This document shows, piece by piece, positions 12,448 through 13,751 of a stretch of DNA of 13,751 bases. This stretch comes from Dehalococcoidia bacterium. GTDB taxonomy: Bacteria; Chloroflexota; Dehalococcoidia; UBA3495; JAAXIE01. Under the pieces are notes generated by a model. That model searched no databases. It saw nothing but the letters and a program-made list of their open reading frames with translations, and had not been told where the DNA came from. The first letter of the stretch is position 1, and every line of letters starts with the position of its first letter. Position numbers and translations under genes: made by a program. Where the stretch lies: contig JAAXIE010000086.1 of assembly GCA_012270525.1 (NCBI GenBank), forward strand, positions 1 to 13,751, read 5' to 3'.

Positions 12448-13371
12448 CTAGTGGTCGCGGAGCAGATCGAGCAACAGGGCCATGCGCACGAACAGGCCGT
12501 TCTCCGCTTGGCGGTAACCTGCCCACCTGGCATCGGCATTGTCAGTAATCAGGGGTTCCGTTCGCTGCATGGGGTCGAGAATCACGCAGTGGGGCTTCAG
12601 GAGGCCCATCAGTTCCCGGTCGATCCTGACCGTCACCAGATTGCGTGCCCGCAGAAGTTGCATGTGGGCAGCCGTTTCGGCCCCGTTGAGGTAGACGGCG
12701 TCGAGGGAATCGGCGAAGGGTGTGAGGGTCTGCTCCAGGCGGATGCTCATGCCGGTAGCCTGGCAGTATTCGAGCACTTCGGGATCGGGCTGACCGGTGA
12801 AGGGGCAGAGCACTACTGTCACGTCGCGGTACATGGCCAGTGCCACCAGCAGGGCGTTGACGTTGCGGTGATCGACCCGTCCCACGACAGCGATGGTCAG
12901 GCCGTCGGCACCACCCAGTTCCCTCTGGAGGGTGTACATGTCGAGCAGGGCCTGGGTGGGATGGTCGGTATCGCTGCCACCGTTGATGACAGAGAGGACT
13001 TCTGCTCCAGCTGCGGCCTGGGCGGCGTTGGGTTGGCTACTGCGCAGGACCACGCAATCAAAGTGCAGGTGGCCCAAGAACTTGATGGTGTCCTCGATGT
13101 AAGAGGTGGACTGCACTGGGAAGAACTGGGAGGCGTCCTCGGTGAACTGCACGTGGCCTCCCAGAAGGGACATGGCCCGTTCGAAGGAGGTGCGGGTGAG
13201 GAAGCTGGGTTCGTAGAAGAGGCAGTAGAGGGCGCGTCCTGCCAAGTGGGGACTGTTGTTCCGGACTTCCCTAGCGCTCTCGGTTTCCCGGAGCTTCTCG
13301 GCAAGGGGGAACAGTTTGCCTTCCATCCAGGCGCGGTCGATCTGCTTAGTATTGATGAGGTGGGCAGGCAT
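12448..13371 (-). CDS. Aspartate/ornithine carbamoyltransferase family protein with degenerate active site
   Basis: 307 aa. The two-domain carbamoyltransferase fold is recognisable: FYEPS...TSFERAMSLLGG (52-72), VVLRSSQPNAA (R110), INGGSDTDHPTQALLDMYTL (H137), VGRVDHRNVNALLVAL (R169), ILDPMQRTEPLI and the C-terminal YRQAENGLFVRMALL. Overall it is closest to PyrB, which joins carbamoyl phosphate and aspartate. However, the phosphate-binding S-T-R-T-R motif reads S56-F-L-T-R60, losing the catalytic Arg54 equivalent. The 80s-loop lysine segment (KGE-type) is replaced by PVQSTSYIEDT, and the aspartate-binding R-x-Q-K-E-R is missing. It is probably not a working ATCase and may be a carbamoyltransferase-like protein of another function. 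Its stop is 6 nt from the convergent MerB-like gene. GGTGA upstream and a promoter at 13391-13420 support the start. Confidence 0.8.
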   Translation of the reverse strand: MPAHLINTKQIDRAWMEGKLFPLAEKLRETESAREVRNNSPHLAGRALYCLFYEPSFLTRTSFERAMSLLGGHVQFTEDASQFFPVQSTSYIEDTIKFLGHLHFDCVVLRSSQPNAAQAAAGAEVLSVINGGSDTDHPTQALLDMYTLQRELGGADGLTIAVVGRVDHRNVNALLVALAMYRDVTVVLCPFTGQPDPEVLEYCQATGMSIRLEQTLTPFADSLDAVYLNGAETAAHMQLLRARNLVTVRIDRELMGLLKPHCVILDPMQRTEPLITDNADARWAGYRQAENGLFVRMALLLDLLRDH

Positions 13372-13390
13372 GGAAGGTCACCAGTGGAGG

Positions 13391-13420
13391 AGTATAGCCG
13401 TTGCCGGATTGGGCAAACAA
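13391..13420 (-). promoter_or_regulatory. Promoter of the carbamoyltransferase-like gene
   Basis: On the minus strand TTGTTT (13415-13420), 18-bp spacer, TATACT (13391-13396, 5/6). Predicted start near 13384, leader about 12 nt. Confidence 0.5.
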
Positions 13421-13440
13421 GACGACGGAATGGAACCGCA

Positions 13441-13449
13441 TGCTAGAAT
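13441..13449 (+). promoter_or_regulatory. Extended -10 promoter of the BtuF-like gene
   Basis: TGCTAGAAT: -10 box TAGAAT (13444-13449) with the TGn extension; no clear -35. Start near 13456, placing the two direct repeats in the leader. Confidence 0.45.
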
Positions 13450-13459
13450 CGCGGGGTGA

Positions 13460-13493
13460 TTGCACGGGGTATCACAAGTTTGCACGAGGTATC
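13460..13493 (+). repeat. Two direct repeats with 20-bp period in the BtuF-like leader
   Basis: TTGCACGGGGTATC (13460-13473) and TTGCACGAGGTATC (13480-13493) differ at one base and start exactly 20 bp apart, two helical turns. The second is also inside a small hairpin CACGA-GGTA-TCGTG. A tandem operator for a DNA-binding regulator is likely; a small RNA structure is possible. Confidence 0.55.
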
Positions 13494-13500
13494 GTGAAGT

Positions 13501-13751
13501 ATGACGATGCGGATCTGCTCGTTTCTGCCCAGTGCCACTGAGATCGTGTACGGGCTGGGCTTGGAAGACTCCCTGTACGGCGTGACGTACGAGTGCGACC
13601 ATCCCGCCCCGGCGCGCAAGAAGCCGGTGGTGGTGCACAGCATCTTCGAAAATGCCAGCTTCAGCAGTTCCGAGGTGGACCGGACCATCAGCGAGAGGAT
13701 GTCGGAGGGCAAGGGCATCTACGACATTGACCAGGACGTGTTGGGGCAGGC
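13501..13751 (+). CDS. BtuF/FhuD-like substrate-binding protein, N-terminal part (runs off right edge)
   Basis: 83 codons visible, beginning MTMRICSFLPSATEIVYGLG. RI-C-S-xxPSATE-I-xx-LGL followed by GVTYECDHP is the characteristic start of the TroA-like fold of cobalamin/iron-siderophore binding proteins. K-P-V-V-V and the S-S-S-E-V-D...G-I-Y-D-I-D segment also fit. There is no signal peptide, as in the cytoplasmic cobalamin-binding-protein-like group, so it may not serve an ABC importer. An in-frame TGA at 13495 fixes the start at 13501 or the second ATG at 13507. Only GAGGT, about 10 nt upstream, could act as a ribosome site. The C-terminal half and any partner genes lie outside the window. 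Confidence 0.8.
   Translation, partial: MTMRICSFLPSATEIVYGLGLEDSLYGVTYECDHPAPARKKPVVVHSIFENASFSSSEVDRTISERMSEGKGIYDIDQDVLGQ

Noticed and set aside
12451..13446. Long plus-strand open frame of 331 codons opposite the carbamoyltransferase-like gene
   Set aside because: It is the antisense shadow of a recognisable protein, rich in Gly/Val/His from GC-rich codons, with no family motif.

Overview
The window is GC-rich and gene-dense, with short intergenic gaps and readable sigma-A type promoters. Several genes appear leaderless (a -10 box 7-10 nt before the start codon). Gene content and protein style would fit a free-living Chloroflexota bacterium of the Dehalococcoidia/SAR202 type. That assignment is inference from resemblance, not from a marker gene. 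UGA is an ordinary stop for queC, queF and the methyltransferase. In two other genes three in-frame UGA codons are each followed by a hairpin of bacterial SECIS geometry, so the organism probably makes selenoproteins.

Left block (1-4022): the start of a coiled-coil protein runs off the left edge (minus). Next comes a minus-strand operon: a glutamate-1-semialdehyde-aminomutase-like class III aminotransferase, QueF, then QueC (preQ0/preQ1 steps of queuosine synthesis). Divergent from it is ispH (plus), with an extended -10 promoter. Middle block (4036-7000): a minus-strand CcdA/DsbD-type membrane protein whose segments are in circularly permuted order; a 14-residue stump of a DUF5131 (phage Gp37/Gp68) gene; and an apparently acquired module. 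The module has a DNA methyltransferase-HNH nuclease fusion interrupted by an 11-G homopolymer (an ON/OFF switch or an indel), then a small membrane protein and a 46-codon ORF joined by ATGA overlaps. An MFS transporter follows (7121-8401).

Right block (8466-13751): two tandem alpha/beta-hydrolase paralogues (minus), one with an in-frame UGA in a U-P-S-C motif. Divergent from them are thioredoxin reductase and a MerB-like (organomercurial lyase family) gene. In the MerB-like gene the two codons corresponding to the catalytic cysteines of MerB are both UGA, each with a SECIS-like hairpin. This selenoprotein/TrxB neighbourhood is the main discovery here; a role in organometal or electrophile detoxification is inference. 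The window ends with a convergent, active-site-degenerate aspartate-carbamoyltransferase-like gene (minus) and the start of a BtuF-like binding-protein gene (plus), preceded by two 20-bp-spaced direct repeats.

No tRNA, rRNA, CRISPR array or insertion sequence was seen.
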